64,000 nt of DNA from Poritiphilus flavus (GCF_009901585.1 NZ_WXYO01000005.1:434001-498000), one strand, 5' to 3'; counted from the first letter of the stretch, positions 25,783-34,406 are shown. Program-made: numbers and translations. The notes: generated from the sequence alone by a model not told the origin.

Positions 25783-26748
25783 TTAACAACAGCCTCCGCC
25801 GTTGTAGTGCCAGGTACTTTCACTGATATGGATCTCATCGCTCTCTTTTGCCAGGGCCGCGGCGGTCTTATCGCAAACAGCAAGCGGCTGGTTCTGCAAA
25901 AGAACGTGTCCCTTATTATCGTCAAAGTATTCCTTATCCCCATAGTATATGGCGGTCTTTCCCGTAAATACGCAGGGACCGTCTTCCGGCATCGGATCTT
26001 TGATCGCGGCGATCTCTATAGATTCTATATGAACCAGTTCGTCCGTAGGATAGTGGTTCGGAGAGAGCACCCGGTAAGACCTTCTGGCCCGTATTTCTAT
26101 GGTACCGAAACCAGCATCCGTCAGTACTTTGATGTAATCCTTAACGGGGATACTTCCGCTAAGGCAAAGTGCGCGAAGCCTGTCGTTATTTCTCAAAGTA
26201 TCGTTCATAGGCTGCTCGCAGACCGGATCACTCATAACGAGTCTGCCGTGTGGCTTTAAGACCCGGTACATTTCTGAAACAGCTTTTCTCAGATCTTCCA
26301 TCTTAAAAATGTTGAAGAGGCAGTTCTGGGCTGCAACGTCTATACTTTCATCCTCTATAGGAAGATTAAGCGCATCTCCCTTGACCAATTTTACAAAATC
26401 ACTTTTGAACCAGTCATTCTCCTGTTCTGCTATTTCAAAATTCCTTCGGGAGGCTTCCAGCATTTCCGGAACGCTGTCTACCCCGGTAACCCCACCGGCC
26501 TGTCTTGAAAAATAAGCGAATTGAAGCAACTCCATGCCACCTCCCACACCAACATATAAGATCCTGGGATCGTTTACAAGGTCCTGAGCGGAAACTGTAC
26601 TTCCACATCCGTAATTCATTTGCTGCATGATCTTCGGAATGGACAGGCCGGGGAACTGCCAAACCGGGCTGGTCGTACAGCAGAGGCCTACATCGGGGGT
26701 AAGCGCTGCTTCTTTGTATAAGGTGTTTGTCGCTTCTAAATAACTCAT
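25783..26748 (-). CDS. arsM: arsenite S-adenosylmethionine methyltransferase, arsenosugar type
   Basis: Methylates As(III). At 321 residues, the SAM fold has LYVGVGGGMELLQFAY with the acidic strand end VTGVDSVPEM. The As(III)-binding thiols are likely VGLCCTTSP (Cys 23-24 region), YGCGSTVS and the tail GGGCC, though the pairing is inferred. The ATG overlaps the purine-phosphorylase stop by four bases. The C-terminal 60 residues are longer than in small ArsM proteins and match the arsenosugar-associated subfamily as I remember it. Confidence 0.85.
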   Translation of the reverse strand: MSYLEATNTLYKEAALTPDVGLCCTTSPVWQFPGLSIPKIMQQMNYGCGSTVSAQDLVNDPRILYVGVGGGMELLQFAYFSRQAGGVTGVDSVPEMLEASRRNFEIAEQENDWFKSDFVKLVKGDALNLPIEDESIDVAAQNCLFNIFKMEDLRKAVSEMYRVLKPHGRLVMSDPVCEQPMNDTLRNNDRLRALCLSGSIPVKDYIKVLTDAGFGTIEIRARRSYRVLSPNHYPTDELVHIESIEIAAIKDPMPEDGPCVFTGKTAIYYGDKEYFDDNKGHVLLQNQPLAVCDKTAAALAKESDEIHISESTWHYNGGGCC

Positions 26749-27563
26749 AGTGTCTTTATTAATTCTTTGAATAGTTTGATCATTTTGGGCTCTGTTTGCT
26801 CGGCGATTGCAATAATCTCCTGAATATTAATGGGTTCCAGATTGTCAGGATCACATTCATCGGTTAGCACGGAAACCGCTACTATTGGTAGTCGTAAATG
26901 ATTGGCAACAATTACTTCCGGCACTGTACTCATTCCAACAGCATCAGCCCCGAGTACCTTCAGCATACGGTATTCCGCCTTGGTTTCCAATTGCGGACCG
27001 ACCACTGACACATAGACCCCTTTTCTCAGTGTAATCTGCTCTTGTTCGGCAATTTCCTCAATACGCTTACGCATTTCCGGGTCGTAGGGTTCACTCATAT
27101 CCACAAATCGATCTCCAAACTCCGCCACATTCTTAAACGCCAGTGGTGAACCTCCCTGCAGGTTGATATGGTCTTCGATCAGCATCATATCCCCTTTTTT
27201 GTAGCTGAGGTTGATAGCACCGGCGGCGTTAGAAATGAAGAGTTTTTGGATTCCCAGCATATGCATCACCCGAATTGGATAGGTAACATCGGTATGGTCA
27301 TAACCTTCATAAAGGTGAAATCTGCCCTGCATCACCACCACCTTTTTTCCCTCCAGTTTACCATAGATCAGTTTTCCGGAGTGGAATTCTACGGTGGCCA
27401 GCGGAAAGAAGGGGATGTGGTTGTAATGGGCTTCTATCGGATCTTTGATCTCGTGTACCATTTTACCCAGGCCGGTACCCAGAACAATACCGATCTCAGG
27501 AGAGTCAAATCCTCTGTTCTTCAGGTATGTAGTGGATTCTTCAAGTTGTTTTTGCGTAAGCAT
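26745..27563 (-). CDS. punA: purine-nucleoside phosphorylase
   Basis: A 272-residue trimeric-type PNP: GIVLGTGLGKMVHE near the N-terminus, phosphate site MQGRFHLYEGYD, and base-binding NAAGAINLSY, with the SVVGPQLETKAEYRML and GADAVGMSTVPEV motifs. It cleaves inosine or guanosine. In arsenosugar clusters it is proposed to remove adenine from the arsenic-5'-deoxyadenosine intermediate. Here it lies between TIGR04282-like and arsM genes in the same orientation. Confidence 0.9.
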   Translation of the reverse strand: MLTQKQLEESTTYLKNRGFDSPEIGIVLGTGLGKMVHEIKDPIEAHYNHIPFFPLATVEFHSGKLIYGKLEGKKVVVMQGRFHLYEGYDHTDVTYPIRVMHMLGIQKLFISNAAGAINLSYKKGDMMLIEDHINLQGGSPLAFKNVAEFGDRFVDMSEPYDPEMRKRIEEIAEQEQITLRKGVYVSVVGPQLETKAEYRMLKVLGADAVGMSTVPEVIVANHLRLPIVAVSVLTDECDPDNLEPINIQEIIAIAEQTEPKMIKLFKELIKTL

Positions 27564-27569
27564 AATGAA

Positions 27570-28169
27570 TTATTTCAAAAAGGGTTTAAATGCCGGATTG
27601 TCTTTGATGTCTTCAAAGACGTCTATGTCGTTACGGGGTTCCAGTAATTTTACACTTTTCCCCTCCAGGTCTTTCAGGGTATCTGAAAGTACGGTTTCTG
27701 ATCCCCAGGCCTTGTGCTGAAAAACTTCAGGGCTGAAGACCCGCATGCCAAAAAGGTAATACCCCCCATCCACGGCAGGACCCAGCACATAATCATATTC
27801 CCTGAGTAGATCGAAAGCTTTTTCAAGGTCTTCCTGGGAAAGGTCGTACATATCACTACCGATGATCATTACCCGCTCAAATCCGCTCTCAAAACCCGAT
27901 TGAAAGGCGTGGTGCATCCGTTTTCCAAGGTCTGCCCCCACCTGCACTTTCTTGGTGAATCTTGAATTGTCCCAGATATCATTTTCTGCAATGCTTTCAG
28001 AGTAGTGAACTTCCCTGGCAACATTTAATTCCTTAGTGATTTCAAAAGTATGTCGCAAAAGAAATTCATATATATTCAAAGCTGCCTGGTCTCCAACGGT
28101 AGCGGCAAGGCGGGTCTTGACTTTTCCAAGTTTGGGATTTCGGGTAAAGATCAGTAGCAGGTCTTTCAT
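27570..28169 (-). CDS. TIGR04282-like nucleotidyl/glycosyltransferase
   Basis: About 199 residues from ATG at 28169 (MKDLLLIFTRNP). The start KLGKVKTRLAATVG and the mid-protein IIGSDMYDLSQ with GPAVDGGYYLFGM are typical of the TIGR04282 (arsenosugar-linked, MobA/CofC-fold) family. It ends near the purine phosphorylase start, seven bases apart. A longer frame starting at 28235 adds 22 unlikely residues. It probably makes a sugar-nucleotide or transfers a sugar in the pathway; the exact reaction is unknown. Confidence 0.82.
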   Translation of the reverse strand: MKDLLLIFTRNPKLGKVKTRLAATVGDQAALNIYEFLLRHTFEITKELNVAREVHYSESIAENDIWDNSRFTKKVQVGADLGKRMHHAFQSGFESGFERVMIIGSDMYDLSQEDLEKAFDLLREYDYVLGPAVDGGYYLFGMRVFSPEVFQHKAWGSETVLSDTLKDLEGKSVKLLEPRNDIDVFEDIKDNPAFKPFLK

Positions 28170-28321
28170 TGCTACGGTATTCAGGTGAATGGACTGGGGG
28201 TCTTTCTTGTCTTCGTGGGGGTTTACAATATGCAAGGAATCGAGGGTTTTAAATTAGCCGGGGTCTTTTCACTGCCAAAATTAAAAATTTCGTGAAAAGC
28301 GTAAACTTCCTGTTCAAAACT

Positions 28322-28825
28322 TTAGTCGGGATAAACTTTCTCCCCTTTCTTTAGCAATTTGCCCCAGTATTCATCAAAGGCGTGTACCTTTTCGGTTTGC
28401 ATGCCTTTGCGATCGTAAACTGGAAGTTCCTTGTTCTTCCATTCAAAAATACCTCCGTAAAGATTTCGGACGTTTTCATAACCCAGTACTTTTAGTGTAT
28501 CGCCAATCACTTCTGAACGCACTCCAACGGAGCAATAGACGATCAGTTCTTTCTTCTTGTCCTTGATCTTCCTACTCACCCTGCCGGCCTTGAAGTCTTC
28601 ATAGCCAACCCAAATGGCATTTTTAAGACGGCTTACGCGGAATTCCTCTTTGCTCCTGGTATCCAAAAGTACTGGCTCGTCTATTTTGGCCAATTCTTCC
28701 ACTGAGATATAGGGTATGGAATTTTTATTCAGTGTTTCCAGAGTTTCCTTAATGGTTTCCTGACCAGAAACACCGGTAATAAAAATACCTAAGAGCAATA
28801 CGATAAGACGAAGGCGAAAATACAT
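28322..28825 (-). CDS. exported rhodanese-domain protein
   Basis: About 167 residues with a signal peptide (VTGVSGQE, from ATG at 28825) and one rhodanese domain: LLDTRSKEEFRVSRLKNA and catalytic Cys in YCSVGVRSE. It transfers sulfane sulfur or binds arsenate/thiols outside the cytoplasm. It precedes the TIGR04282-like gene by about 150 bases on the same strand, so it may be the first gene of the arsenosugar-type operon or a separate unit. An upstream in-frame ATG at 28876 is less likely. Confidence 0.8.
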   Translation of the reverse strand: MYFRLRLIVLLLGIFITGVSGQETIKETLETLNKNSIPYISVEELAKIDEPVLLDTRSKEEFRVSRLKNAIWVGYEDFKAGRVSRKIKDKKKELIVYCSVGVRSEVIGDTLKVLGYENVRNLYGGIFEWKNKELPVYDRKGMQTEKVHAFDEYWGKLLKKGEKVYPD

Positions 28826-28918
28826 GGTATTAAGGTAATGAAACTCCCATAAATTGAAGGTAAAAGGATTTTTCAAGGAACGAAAATAAAAGTATTTTTA
28901 TCAAAATCCGTTTTAAGT

Positions 28919-30487
28919 ATGGAAACTGTTAAGAAAGGTTGTATTTTTTGCGCCGTTTTAATAACGTTGATGGGGTGTAAGAACAAAGACATGAATAAGT
29001 CAGGAGACGAAGTTGCTGTTATAGATTCGATGAGGTACCGGGAAGCCTACCGGCCACAATTCCATTTTTCTCCGGAAGAGAAATGGATGAACGATCCCAA
29101 CGGACTGGTATACTACGACGGGACTTACCATTTGTTCTATCAGTATTACCCCGGAGATATTGTGTGGGGACCCATGCACTGGGGCCATGCGGTAAGCAAG
29201 GATATGGTATACTGGGAACACCGGCCCATCGCCTTATTCCCGGATGAGCACGGCCTTATTTTTTCCGGCAGCGCGGTAGTAGACTATGAAAATACTTCGG
29301 GATTTGGCACCGCAGACAAGCCTCCTATGGTCGCCATTTTTACCTATCACAATATGGAAGGGGAGCAGGAAGGGCGTTCGGATTTCCAGACCCAGGGAAT
29401 CGCGTATAGCCTGGACAAAGGCGCTACCTGGACCAAATATCAGGACAATCCTGTTATAGGTAATGAAGCGGGTATCAGGGATTTCAGGGACCCGAAAGTT
29501 TTTTGGCATGCGGATTCTTCCAGTTGGATCATGGTCCTGGTAGCAGGAGATCACGCGAAGTTCTATCGTTCCGAAAATCTGAGAGAATGGGAATACCTGA
29601 GCGATTTTGGCAAGGATGTTGGCGCCCATGGCGGGGTATGGGAATGCCCGGATCTTTTTGCGATGAAAGACGAGGAGACCGGGGAGGAAAAATGGGTATT
29701 GCTAATAAGTATTAATCCGGGAGCTCCTAACGGAGGTAGTGGCACCCAATATTTTATAGGAAATTTTAACGGCACGCAATTTACTTCCAATCAAAAAGAC
29801 ACACGTTGGCTGGATTGGGGTACGGACAACTACGCCGGGGTCACCTATAACAATCTTCCGGATGAGGAGCGCTTGTTTATCGGATGGATGAGCAATTGGG
29901 ACTATGCCCGGGATACGCCAACTGAAAATTGGCGTAGCGCTATGACCTTACCCAGGAATCTGCGACTTTTGAAAAAAGGCGATCGCTTTATAGTTGCCAG
30001 CAGTCCTGTGGAGAATTTTGGTACCATCCTAAAGCGCGAAGTACAGGAATCCGTTCAATTAGCTTCCGAAGCATCAAAAACCATAACATTCGATAATCTG
30101 AACCAGGCTGAGGTTCGTTTTTCGACTTCAGGGGATTTCGTATTGAAATTTAAAAATTCCCTGGAGGAAGAACTGGTCCTGACCCTGGATAGCGATAAAA
30201 ACCTTTTCCTGTTGGACCGTGTCGCTTCGGGCAAGACGGCATTCAAAGAGAATTTTGCCGACAAAATTCAGCAAATGCCGGTTGCTGATTTAGGGGATGC
30301 TCCTGCCACTTTCAGGATACTGATGGATTGGTCTTCCATAGAAGTTTTTATCAATGACGGAGAGTACGTGATGACGGCGCAGCTCTTTCCTAATGAACCC
30401 TATACTGAATTGGAGATCCGGAATCCATCGGAAGAAGATCTGGATATCCCGGACCTGGAGATCAGCAGGGCTGAGACGATTTGGTAG
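28919..30487 (+). CDS. GH32 fructan hydrolase lipoprotein
   Basis: A 522-residue lipoprotein (LMGCKNKD, Cys about 20). The GH32 triad is clear: nucleophile Asp in MNDPNGLVYYDG (about residue 59), RDPKVFW (transition-state Asp, about 191) and acid/base Glu in WECPDLFAM (about 246). A beta-sandwich C-terminal domain follows (ends LEISRAETIW). It releases fructose from levan, inulin or sucrose at the cell surface. No SusCD or fructokinase is nearby. It is divergent from the rhodanese gene and may have a promoter with TATTTTTA. Confidence 0.92.
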   Translation: METVKKGCIFCAVLITLMGCKNKDMNKSGDEVAVIDSMRYREAYRPQFHFSPEEKWMNDPNGLVYYDGTYHLFYQYYPGDIVWGPMHWGHAVSKDMVYWEHRPIALFPDEHGLIFSGSAVVDYENTSGFGTADKPPMVAIFTYHNMEGEQEGRSDFQTQGIAYSLDKGATWTKYQDNPVIGNEAGIRDFRDPKVFWHADSSSWIMVLVAGDHAKFYRSENLREWEYLSDFGKDVGAHGGVWECPDLFAMKDEETGEEKWVLLISINPGAPNGGSGTQYFIGNFNGTQFTSNQKDTRWLDWGTDNYAGVTYNNLPDEERLFIGWMSNWDYARDTPTENWRSAMTLPRNLRLLKKGDRFIVASSPVENFGTILKREVQESVQLASEASKTITFDNLNQAEVRFSTSGDFVLKFKNSLEEELVLTLDSDKNLFLLDRVASGKTAFKENFADKIQQMPVADLGDAPATFRILMDWSSIEVFINDGEYVMTAQLFPNEPYTELEIRNPSEEDLDIPDLEISRAETIW

Positions 30488-30504
30488 TAAATAAGGGTTG
30501 GGAA

Positions 30505-31800
30505 TTACGGTTGCAGACCGGCCATCCTTCTGGCCATATCTTCCAGATCAATACCCAGCAGTTCCCGATTGGTTTCCAGCACTTCCATACGCATATCTAC
30601 AGGTAGTTTGCTGTAACCTTCCTTGGCTCCTAAGATCATTCCGGCCACGGCTCCCACGGTGTCATTATCCCGGCCGTAGTTGATAATGAATTGCAGGGTC
30701 TTCTCAAAATCTCCCTGTCCGAATTCCATGCCTGTGATCAGGATCTGCCAGATCTCAGCTGCGTGAAAAGCGATGGCTCTTTTGTCTCTGTCTAAGATAT
30801 CGTAAGCAAATTCCTGTTGGGCCCATTCCGTAGGGCTGCCTCCGAACTCTGGAGGTAGTTTTAGTTCCAGGGAGTCTTTGAGGTTCACAGAATCCGGAAC
30901 CTCCACCTCCCGGGCCATCCATACGGTTCGCCTGGAAGTTTCACTGATGGAATTTGAGATACGCCCGACTAATCGGCTGTCCTGATAGCGGAGCGGATCA
31001 ATTACCGCAGCCGCATCCAAAATGGAATCCATATTACTGGTCCTCAAAGCCATATGGGTCATTCCGGCCAGTAGCGCGGCAATATCCTTGGCATAGCCCA
31101 GATCAAAGACCGTATGGTCATAGGCCAGAGTATAGGCCTCTTCAGGACTGGAGGTTACCAGGCCGAACATTGGGGTATATAACATTCCGGCGCAAGACAT
31201 CTCACCGCCGTAAAAGCGGTTGCGGGCTTCCATAAAGGCCTGAGTGCTTTGCTGATAGGCCATGGCTACTCTTGCCCATTCTTTGATCCAATCTACTTTT
31301 TCCAACCTTGAATCCAGCGAATCCGGACTTGCGAGGATCTCCTTGTCAGAAAGCTTTGAAGCAACAGAACTGTAGTAATCCGAAATGTATTTTATAAAAT
31401 GCGACCCCTTTAGATTTTTGGGATGCTGATTGAAGTAGCCCACCATGAGAAGTTTCCAACGGGTGTCGTCCGTTGTTGCGCCTTTGGGCAGATTGTGCTC
31501 CCAGGGGCCTTCCGGGGATTGCACCCGTATCCCATCCGGGATATCTGTAATATAGCCGTATTTTCTGCGGATGTCATTTCTGTGCCACATTTCCGTAGAC
31601 ACCCCCATCGCGTCTCCAATAGCAGAACCTACCAGGGCGCCCAGGACCTTATCATAATACTCCTCAGCGGACAACTTTAGGGAATCGCTGGTATAGGCCT
31701 GTTTTTTGGGTTCGGGAATATCAAGGGTCGGCTTTGGATCTTTACAGGAAAAGGTCAATATTCCAATCAGTAACCCAAAAAATATGCAGGTCTTTTTCAT
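30505..31800 (-). CDS. ADP-ribosylglycohydrolase-family lipoprotein
   Basis: A 431-residue protein with a lipoprotein signal (LIGILTFSCKD, Cys about 19), unusual because most family members are cytosolic. The metal-binding acids are in GSAIGDAMGVS, TTDDTRW and RDNDTVGAVAG. It would hydrolyse an N- or O-glycosidic ADP-ribose-like or nucleoside-like bond outside the cytoplasm, with the substrate unknown. Its ATG overlaps the upstream phosphotransferase stop (ATGA, 31797-31800). It converges on the GH32 gene. Confidence 0.82.
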   Translation of the reverse strand: MKKTCIFFGLLIGILTFSCKDPKPTLDIPEPKKQAYTSDSLKLSAEEYYDKVLGALVGSAIGDAMGVSTEMWHRNDIRRKYGYITDIPDGIRVQSPEGPWEHNLPKGATTDDTRWKLLMVGYFNQHPKNLKGSHFIKYISDYYSSVASKLSDKEILASPDSLDSRLEKVDWIKEWARVAMAYQQSTQAFMEARNRFYGGEMSCAGMLYTPMFGLVTSSPEEAYTLAYDHTVFDLGYAKDIAALLAGMTHMALRTSNMDSILDAAAVIDPLRYQDSRLVGRISNSISETSRRTVWMAREVEVPDSVNLKDSLELKLPPEFGGSPTEWAQQEFAYDILDRDKRAIAFHAAEIWQILITGMEFGQGDFEKTLQFIINYGRDNDTVGAVAGMILGAKEGYSKLPVDMRMEVLETNRELLGIDLEDMARRMAGLQP

Positions 31801-32768
31801 TCTAATACCAATTTTCTGGCGGTAGTCAAAAGATACGCTTTTTCCTCAATACTTCTTTGGAGTGGTAATTGGGCCAGTCCTATGATCCTGCGCAGAATTT
31901 CTATACCTGCTATCTGCCCTACCATTCCGGAATTGAGCCCGGGTCCGTAGGCGTGTAGAAGGGTATTGAGCGACTCAGCATCCATGCTGGCCATGATGAG
32001 GTGCGCGGCCATAACGCCCAGGTCGAACTCGGGAAATCCCCTGAAACTAAACTCGGGATCAATCACAAAAACCTGTTCGGTGTTGCTCATCCAGCTTCCG
32101 GGATAATAGTCGCCATGGATGAGAACCTCGCCCTCGGAGAGGTATTTTTCGCCCAGGCTATTAACCACGGTTTTCAATGCTATATCCTTTTTAAAAGGCA
32201 TGGAAAGCTCTTGCAAGCCTTCTTGTATGTCGTTTAGCTGAAAGCCATTGTCTTCCATAAATGGGAGTACAAAAATGTGTTGATGATTCAATTCACGCAA
32301 AGCCGTATTCTTTGGAAAAGTAGCGGGTACATCCGCCTGGTGGATGGCCTTAAGCACGCTGATCAATTGCTGAAGGGCCTTTGGGCTAATCTCGCGCGTA
32401 TGATATATTGAGGTCATATCCTCAAAAGTCCCCAGGTCTTCCATCAGCATGAGGTAATCTTCCTCGTCATAGGCCTCAATGGCTGGAATATAGGGATCTA
32501 TCGCCTTGCCACGGACCGTTGAATAAAACTGATATTCCACGGATATACGCTCCAGGGGCGCGGGTATCTGCTGGTATTTTTGTACGTAGGGGCGGGATTG
32601 TTTTAGGATGAACGATCGCAAATTCGTCTGAATTCGGAGTACAACATTCATATTTCCTTCGCCGGCTTTGGCTATGGATTGAATCTCTTCTCCGCTTCCT
32701 AGCCACCCTTTGGCATTGAGTAGTTTTTGCAAATCTGCAGGGGTGGAATGGAGGTCAACATTTCTCAA
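31797..32768 (-). CDS. phosphotransferase (MTR/choline/aminoglycoside kinase-like)
   Basis: A 323-residue protein kinase-like fold: the ATP site has FILKQSRPY (Lys) and LMLMEDLG, the catalytic loop LIHGDYYPGSWM (HGD) and the metal Asp VIDPEFSFRGFPEFDLG. The last motif resembles S-methyl-5-thioribose kinase (DPEFAF-type) more than antibiotic kinases. The substrate may be a pentose. It is coupled to the extracytoplasmic ADP-ribosylglycohydrolase, which may release a sugar that this kinase phosphorylates. That link is inference. Confidence 0.8.
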   Translation of the reverse strand: MRNVDLHSTPADLQKLLNAKGWLGSGEEIQSIAKAGEGNMNVVLRIQTNLRSFILKQSRPYVQKYQQIPAPLERISVEYQFYSTVRGKAIDPYIPAIEAYDEEDYLMLMEDLGTFEDMTSIYHTREISPKALQQLISVLKAIHQADVPATFPKNTALRELNHQHIFVLPFMEDNGFQLNDIQEGLQELSMPFKKDIALKTVVNSLGEKYLSEGEVLIHGDYYPGSWMSNTEQVFVIDPEFSFRGFPEFDLGVMAAHLIMASMDAESLNTLLHAYGPGLNSGMVGQIAGIEILRRIIGLAQLPLQRSIEEKAYLLTTARKLVLE

Positions 32769-32878
32769 ATTAACAAGGTGTTTTTACGCAATATAGTCGC
32801 AAAAGAAAAAAAAGCCTACAGAAAGTATTCACATTTTAGGCATTATAAGAGGTATTCTGCTTGTATTCCAGAATGTTA

Positions 32879-32911
32879 TTTGGAATTGTCGGCAGTTTAT
32901 TAGTATGTTTA
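32879..32911 (+). promoter_or_regulatory. promoter of the YegP-family gene
   Basis: TTTG (32879-32882), 21-base spacer, TATGTTTA (32904-32911), one base from TAnnTTTG. The ATG follows 21 bases later. Confidence 0.55.
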
Positions 32912-32932
32912 GGAAAAATTAAACAGACCATT

Positions 32933-33262
32933 ATGGGAAAATTTGAAATCAAAAAAGACAAGGCCGGAAAATTCCGGTTCAATCTTAAAGCCTCAAACGG
33001 ACAGGTGATCCTCAGTAGTGAGGGCTACAATACCAAGTCTGCCTGCGAGAACGGAATCGAATCCGTAAGAAAGAATTCACAGAATGATAAGATGTTCGAC
33101 GTAAGTGTTGCGAAGAACGGAAAGCCACGTTTTAACCTCAAAGCTTCTAACGGACAGGTGATCGGTACAAGTCAGATGTACGCCAGTTCAGCAACCTGCT
33201 CCAAGGGGATCGCTTCGGTTAAGAAGAATGCACCCGGTGCCGGGGTTGTAGACAATTCTTAA
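32933..33262 (+). CDS. YegP/DUF1508 tandem-repeat protein
   Basis: About 109 residues made of two DUF1508 repeats: GKFRFNLKASNGQVILSSEGY and KPRFNLKASNGQVIGTSQMY share an FNLKASNGQVI core. Each is followed by a GIxSVKKN-type helix. YegP-type proteins are small cytosolic proteins of unknown function, often stress-linked. The promoter and TTTTT terminator make it a single-gene unit. An in-frame ATG at 32861 would include the promoter, so I used 32933. Confidence 0.85.
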   Translation: MGKFEIKKDKAGKFRFNLKASNGQVILSSEGYNTKSACENGIESVRKNSQNDKMFDVSVAKNGKPRFNLKASNGQVIGTSQMYASSATCSKGIASVKKNAPGAGVVDNS

Positions 33263-33304
33263 AGGAAATTTTCGCTATATCAATCTATATTTTATAGCGG
33301 GAGA

Positions 33305-33334
33305 AACAGCCTTCGTCCGAGGCTGTTTTTTTTT
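33305..33334 (+). terminator. intrinsic terminator after the YegP-family gene
   Basis: AACAGCCT, seven-base loop, AGGCTGTT, then a run of T to 33334. The stem is eight perfect pairs. It ends the YegP transcript. A second GCATCC/GGATGC stem-loop lies about 20-40 bases further on. Confidence 0.75.
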
Positions 33335-33473
33335 GGCTGATCATTTATGCATCCTCTTTTTCCTACAAGGGATGCAGCTTTTTATCCTTAAAAACGCTAT
33401 TATTTCGGCAAGGATGATCGGCCTGTGGGTCTAGTTTCTTATTTTACTACTACAAACAAAACAACAACTAACA

Positions 33474-33821
33474 ATGACCCTACAAGAAAAACTCGCTCAG
33501 GAGATAGAGGCATTTCCTGGCGGACTCAAAGAAGTGATCAAAGGCCTGGAGCTTTGTATTGAAGTGGCCGACGAGGATCAACGGCGATTTTTTGAAGTAC
33601 TGCTATTGGACATCATCGCAGTTCACAAGGTGAAGGATCTCAAAGCTGAGAAAGAGGCTATTCTCTTTAAGGAAAACTCCAAGGAGGCCTTAAAGCATTT
33701 GCATTTCATGGTTCACACTCACGATTGCAAAACTTGTAAATTTTTGATTGGATTAAAAGAAAAAGAAATGAAATGGGTGGCGGGTATCAAGGTTATCAAC
33801 AGTTCTAAAAAGACTGCCTGA
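33474..33821 (+). CDS. small Cys/His protein of unknown function
   Basis: A 115-residue cytosolic protein, mostly helical with many charged residues, and no signal peptide. Near the end HTHDCKTCKFL holds two His and a Cys pair that could bind zinc. I do not recognise the family. Its last 17 bases overlap the convergent XRE gene. It lies in the accessory stretch before tRNA-Phe. Confidence 0.6.
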   Translation: MTLQEKLAQEIEAFPGGLKEVIKGLELCIEVADEDQRRFFEVLLLDIIAVHKVKDLKAEKEAILFKENSKEALKHLHFMVHTHDCKTCKFLIGLKEKEMKWVAGIKVINSSKKTA

Positions 33822-34140
33822 TATTCTTTCCAGAATCGAGTTTCTCCTGATCCTGCTCTTTTAACCGTTTCCGGAATATGTTAAGCTGTTTCCAAATTAG
33901 CTCGTTCTCTTCCTGAATTCTGAGCTCAACATAGTTGTCTAAAGACTTGACCAGTTCCGGTAACGGGCCCATTTCATACTTCTGAATATAGCCGAAAATG
34001 ATTTCGACCGGTCGGGGAACCTTGATGGTACCGTTTTCCCATCGCTTTACGGTGCCCACGGAATATCCGACAACAGCGCACAGCTCTTTTTGGGTCAGAC
34101 CCAGCTTTTTTCTAAAGTAAATGGCTTCTTCAGAGGTCAA
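33805..34140 (-). CDS. XRE-family helix-turn-helix regulator
   Basis: A 111-residue protein with the HTH near its N-terminus: RKKLGLTQKELCAVVGYSVG and TVKRWENGTIKVPRP. It starts at TTG (34138-34140); no in-frame ATG was found upstream. The C-terminal half is helical with many Glu/Lys. Antitoxin or transposon/phage-type regulators are possible. No toxin gene is clearly paired, although the convergent small gene or the divergent 32-residue ORF at 34185 could be candidates. Confidence 0.7.
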   Translation of the reverse strand: MTSEEAIYFRKKLGLTQKELCAVVGYSVGTVKRWENGTIKVPRPVEIIFGYIQKYEMGPLPELVKSLDNYVELRIQEENELIWKQLNIFRKRLKEQDQEKLDSGKNIRQSF

Positions 34141-34184
34141 AATTTCAGCTATTTTTGTTAAAATTAGTAAATTTTTGATATAAA

Positions 34185-34283
34185 ATGAGCAAAAAGAGAA
34201 AATTGTGGCTTTCCTTACTGTTAGTCAATAACAAGATTAAAGAAGCTTTTGATTTTGACTTTTTAACTGTGCTACAAAAGTAG
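34185..34283 (+). CDS. possible 32-residue small ORF divergent from the XRE gene
   Basis: ATG to TAG with 32 codons: a basic start (MSKKRKLW), a short hydrophobic stretch (LWLSLLLVNN) and a hydrophilic end. An exact TAnnTTTG box (TATTTTTG) lies about 30 bases upstream. Small hydrophobic peptides next to an XRE gene can be toxins or leaders, but coding is not proven. Confidence 0.25.
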   Translation: MSKKRKLWLSLLLVNNKIKEAFDFDFLTVLQK

Positions 34284-34310
34284 TAATCCTGGTAGAAAAT
34301 CGTGAGATAA

Positions 34311-34370
34311 TGAGTGATGTGGTACTTCCAGGAGATAACTTCGTTTCGCTCGTTGTTCTTTTTATACCCC
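34311..34370. repeat. tRNA-Phe-end repeat unit, copy A
   Basis: Sixty bases that match copy B (35495-35554) at 54 positions. Both begin with the sequence that flanks the 3' end of tRNA-Phe (GATGTGGTAC then CTCC-like), so they look like decayed remnants of that end. In copy A and copy B the tRNA part is followed by GATAACTTCG rather than by the tRNA T-loop. Confidence 0.6.
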
Positions 34371-34406
34371 TGAAGCAATCCTGCCTACCGTAGCGCAGGC
34401 ACAAAA

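Noticed and set aside
28919-32768. Polysaccharide utilisation locus around GH32
   Set aside because: No SusC/SusD pair, sensor or transporter is near; the neighbours are an ADP-ribosylglycohydrolase and a kinase.
33474-34140. Type II toxin-antitoxin pair (small gene plus XRE)
   Set aside because: The two genes converge tail to tail instead of forming an operon, and the small protein shows no RelE/HigB-like features.
34145-34378. Minus-strand frame of 77 codons
   Set aside because: It runs through repeat copy A and AT-rich spacer. Similar translations arise wherever this tRNA-flank repeat occurs, so it is not a gene.
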